Source of the DNA: Bradyrhizobium quebecense
GTDB taxonomy: Bacteria > Pseudomonadota > Alphaproteobacteria > Rhizobiales > Xanthobacteraceae
Assembly: GCF_013373795.3 (NCBI RefSeq)
Contig: NZ_CP088023.1
Location: forward strand, 1 to 64,000
Length of the DNA stretch: 64,000 nt
Direction: 5' to 3'
Each line of letters opens with the position of its first letter. Position 1 is the stretch's first letter. Below the pieces are notes generated by a model. It did no database searches and was not told where the DNA came from. It saw nothing but the letters and a program-made list of their open reading frames with translations. The position numbers were made by a program, and so were the translations under genes. Of this stretch, positions 62,733 to 64,000 are shown one piece after another.

Positions 62733-63536
62733 ATGGCAATCGGACGTTTACCATCGTGTCTGGCCGTAACTCTCAAATATGAAGGTGGATACTCGAACGA
62801 TCCAAATGATCGGGGGAATTGGACTGGCAAGAAGCGCGGTGTCGGAGTTTTGAAAGGAACGAAATACGGGATCGCCGCTCATGCATATCCGACTCTCGAC
62901 ATCAAAAACCTGACGCTTGCTGATGCAGAGTCAATTTATGAAAGAGACTATTGGAACCCAGTGCGCGGTGAGAGCCTCCCTTACGGTGTCGATCTTGCGA
63001 CGTTTGACGCTGGCGTAATGTCCGGACCTCGGCGAGGCGTTCGCTGGTTGCAAGCGGCAGTCGGCGCGAAACAGGACGGCCTTGCCGGAAGCGAGACGAT
63101 TGCGAAGGCGATCGCCGCGAACGGCAAAGCGACCATCCTGCGGATTTGCGCCAAACGGCGAGGTTTTGTGCAATCCCTTTCGTCGAGCAACTTTTTCGGG
63201 AGAGGCTGGTCGCGGCGCATTGCTGAGGTTGAAGCGAAAGCCGTTGCCCTGTGGCTGACGCGCGGGGCCAGCAAGCTAACGGAAGAAGACCGTGCGGAGA
63301 TCAATAACGATAGCATCGCTGCACGAAACAAGGCTGTCGCCCACACGAAGAGCGCGAAGTGGACTTGGTCCGCCGGTGTGGCGCTTGGCGGCGGCGATAC
63401 AATCCTAAGCCGCGGCCCCAACTGGGTCGTGATTGGGATCGTCGCTGTTCTCATGATCAGCGCGGTCGTGCTCTGGAACAAGGCCCGCCACAATAAGGAG
63501 CGAGCCTTGGCTTACGAGGCCGTGGGTGCTCGATGA
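62733..63536 (+). CDS. GH108 endolysin-type muramidase with C-terminal membrane anchor
   Basis: A 267-residue peptidoglycan hydrolase. The glycoside hydrolase family 108 motif VTLKYEGGYSNDPNDRGNWT carries the catalytic E17. TKYGIAAHAYPTLDIKNLTL and YERDYWNPVRGESLPYGVD follow, with the peptidoglycan-binding part behind (WLQAAVGAKQDGLAGSETI). One membrane segment near the C-terminus (WVVIGIVAVLMISAVVLW) could act as an anchor or pinholin-like piece. There is no N-terminal signal. Such proteins come from prophages and gene transfer agents. No other phage gene is seen here; it is flanked by IS elements on both sides. Confidence 0.85.
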   Translation: MAIGRLPSCLAVTLKYEGGYSNDPNDRGNWTGKKRGVGVLKGTKYGIAAHAYPTLDIKNLTLADAESIYERDYWNPVRGESLPYGVDLATFDAGVMSGPRRGVRWLQAAVGAKQDGLAGSETIAKAIAANGKATILRICAKRRGFVQSLSSSNFFGRGWSRRIAEVEAKAVALWLTRGASKLTEEDRAEINNDSIAARNKAVAHTKSAKWTWSAGVALGGGDTILSRGPNWVVIGIVAVLMISAVVLWNKARHNKERALAYEAVGAR

Positions 63537-63763
63537 GCAGTTCGTTTTTCGAGCTGCAGCGCATCGAGATCATCACGGGGACGGGCCGGCGTCGGCGCTG
63601 GTCGACTGACGCGAAGGCGGCGATTGTTGCGAAGAGTTTTGCTCCGGGGACAAGCGTGTCCGCGGTGGCGCGGCGGCAGGATATCAGTCCAAGCCTGTTG
63701 TTTCTCTGGCGTCGCCAGGCAACGCAGGCGCAGCTCGCGGAGCGCGGGACAGAGGCATGCTAA
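63533..63763 (+). CDS. IS66-family OrfA (TnpA)
   Basis: A 76-residue protein with the IS66 OrfA pattern: FELQRIEIITGTGRRRRWST, then SVSAVARRQDISPSLLFLWR, a helix-turn-helix. Its ATG overlaps the stop of the muramidase gene (ATGA), probably by chance of insertion. It is shorter than normal OrfA and OrfB does not follow, so the element is incomplete. Confidence 0.7.
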   Translation: MSSSFFELQRIEIITGTGRRRRWSTDAKAAIVAKSFAPGTSVSAVARRQDISPSLLFLWRRQATQAQLAERGTEAC

Positions 63764-64000
63764 GAGCTGGCTGGCGGCAGTCGGGGCGATTGGTCGATGA
63801 TCGGATAGCGGTACGACAACCCCACCTCGTTTAAGTGGACGGGATGAGCAAGACTCGCGCGTGGATTTGACAACGCGAGGGACGCTCGTTCCATGCATCA
63901 AGACAGACATCAAGACAGGCATGATGCCGCCTCCTATCAACGGATCGAGGTGATCACTGTCTGCGCCGAACAGATCGCGTTTGATCTGGAACCGACCGCC
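63764..64000 (+). other. Window edge: possible second IS66 OrfA start
   Basis: From ATG 63893 an open frame (MHQDRHQDRHDAASYQRIEV) begins like another IS66 OrfA (QRIEVIT), but then departs from the family (VCAEQIAFDLEPTA) and runs off the window. Confidence 0.3.

Overview
The window looks like accessory DNA (genomic island or plasmid-like) from a GC-rich alphaproteobacterium. It is probably in the Rhizobiales, near Bradyrhizobium: the insertion sequences (IS21, IS110, IS256, IS630, IS1380, IS5, IS66) are of types common there, and there is a decayed Ti-type tra region. This placement is inference from gene content; no rRNA or complete tRNA is present.

Layout. (1) 1-10015, minus strand: the N-terminal part of a formylating nonribosomal peptide synthetase (NRPS). 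Its modules are nearly perfect DNA repeats that differ only in the substrate-choosing core of each adenylation (A) domain. The A cores read as Leu, an Asp/Asn-like acidic pocket, and Phe. The second and third cores carry frameshifts. (2) 10.3-24.2 kb: an insertion-sequence graveyard. Its centre is a large inverted repeat made of two copies of a serine-recombinase element, each sitting in or next to pieces of IS21 istB genes, with an IS1380 between them. (3) 24.6-37.9 kb: a compact cassette of hydrolase and effector-type genes. The minus strand carries a MerR-like regulator, a small helical protein, an HEVGH metallopeptidase and a dCTP deaminase, and also a subtilisin with a separate propeptide-like protein. 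The plus strand carries a patatin, a DUF2252 protein, a two-HKD phospholipase D (PLD), a second HEVGH metallopeptidase and two CHAT caspase-like proteases. The two HEVGH proteins share a family signature, which ties the divergent operons together. I consider this the best candidate for an undescribed conflict or programmed-death system. (4) 38.7-48.2 kb, plus strand: a periplasmic GMC-type dehydrogenase (cytochrome subunit, Tat-exported small subunit, flavoprotein), then a PLD3/PLD4-like protein, an M4-like metallopeptidase and a metallo-beta-lactamase-fold protein with a histone-like tail. (5) 48.4-52.6 kb: a small gene, IS remnants, a tRNA-Ser 3'-end remnant with paired direct repeats (a likely integration scar), an IS630, an IS256, and a VapC toxin whose antitoxin gene has been cut away. 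(6) 52.6-58.1 kb: traH, a truncated traB, traF, traA and, divergently, a fragment of traC, with an oriT-like site between traA and traC. (7) 58.2-64 kb: IS1380, IS5, a methyltransferase fragment, a degenerate IS5/IS427 element, an intact GH108 endolysin-type gene and the start of an IS66.

How it fits together: conjugation genes, an att scar and many IS elements indicate an assembled and partly decayed mobile region. Its best preserved cargo is regions 3 and 4, where lipases, proteases and a nucleotide deaminase lie in tight operons. Many frameshifts elsewhere are single-base losses in short homopolymers, so either decay or sequencing error is possible.
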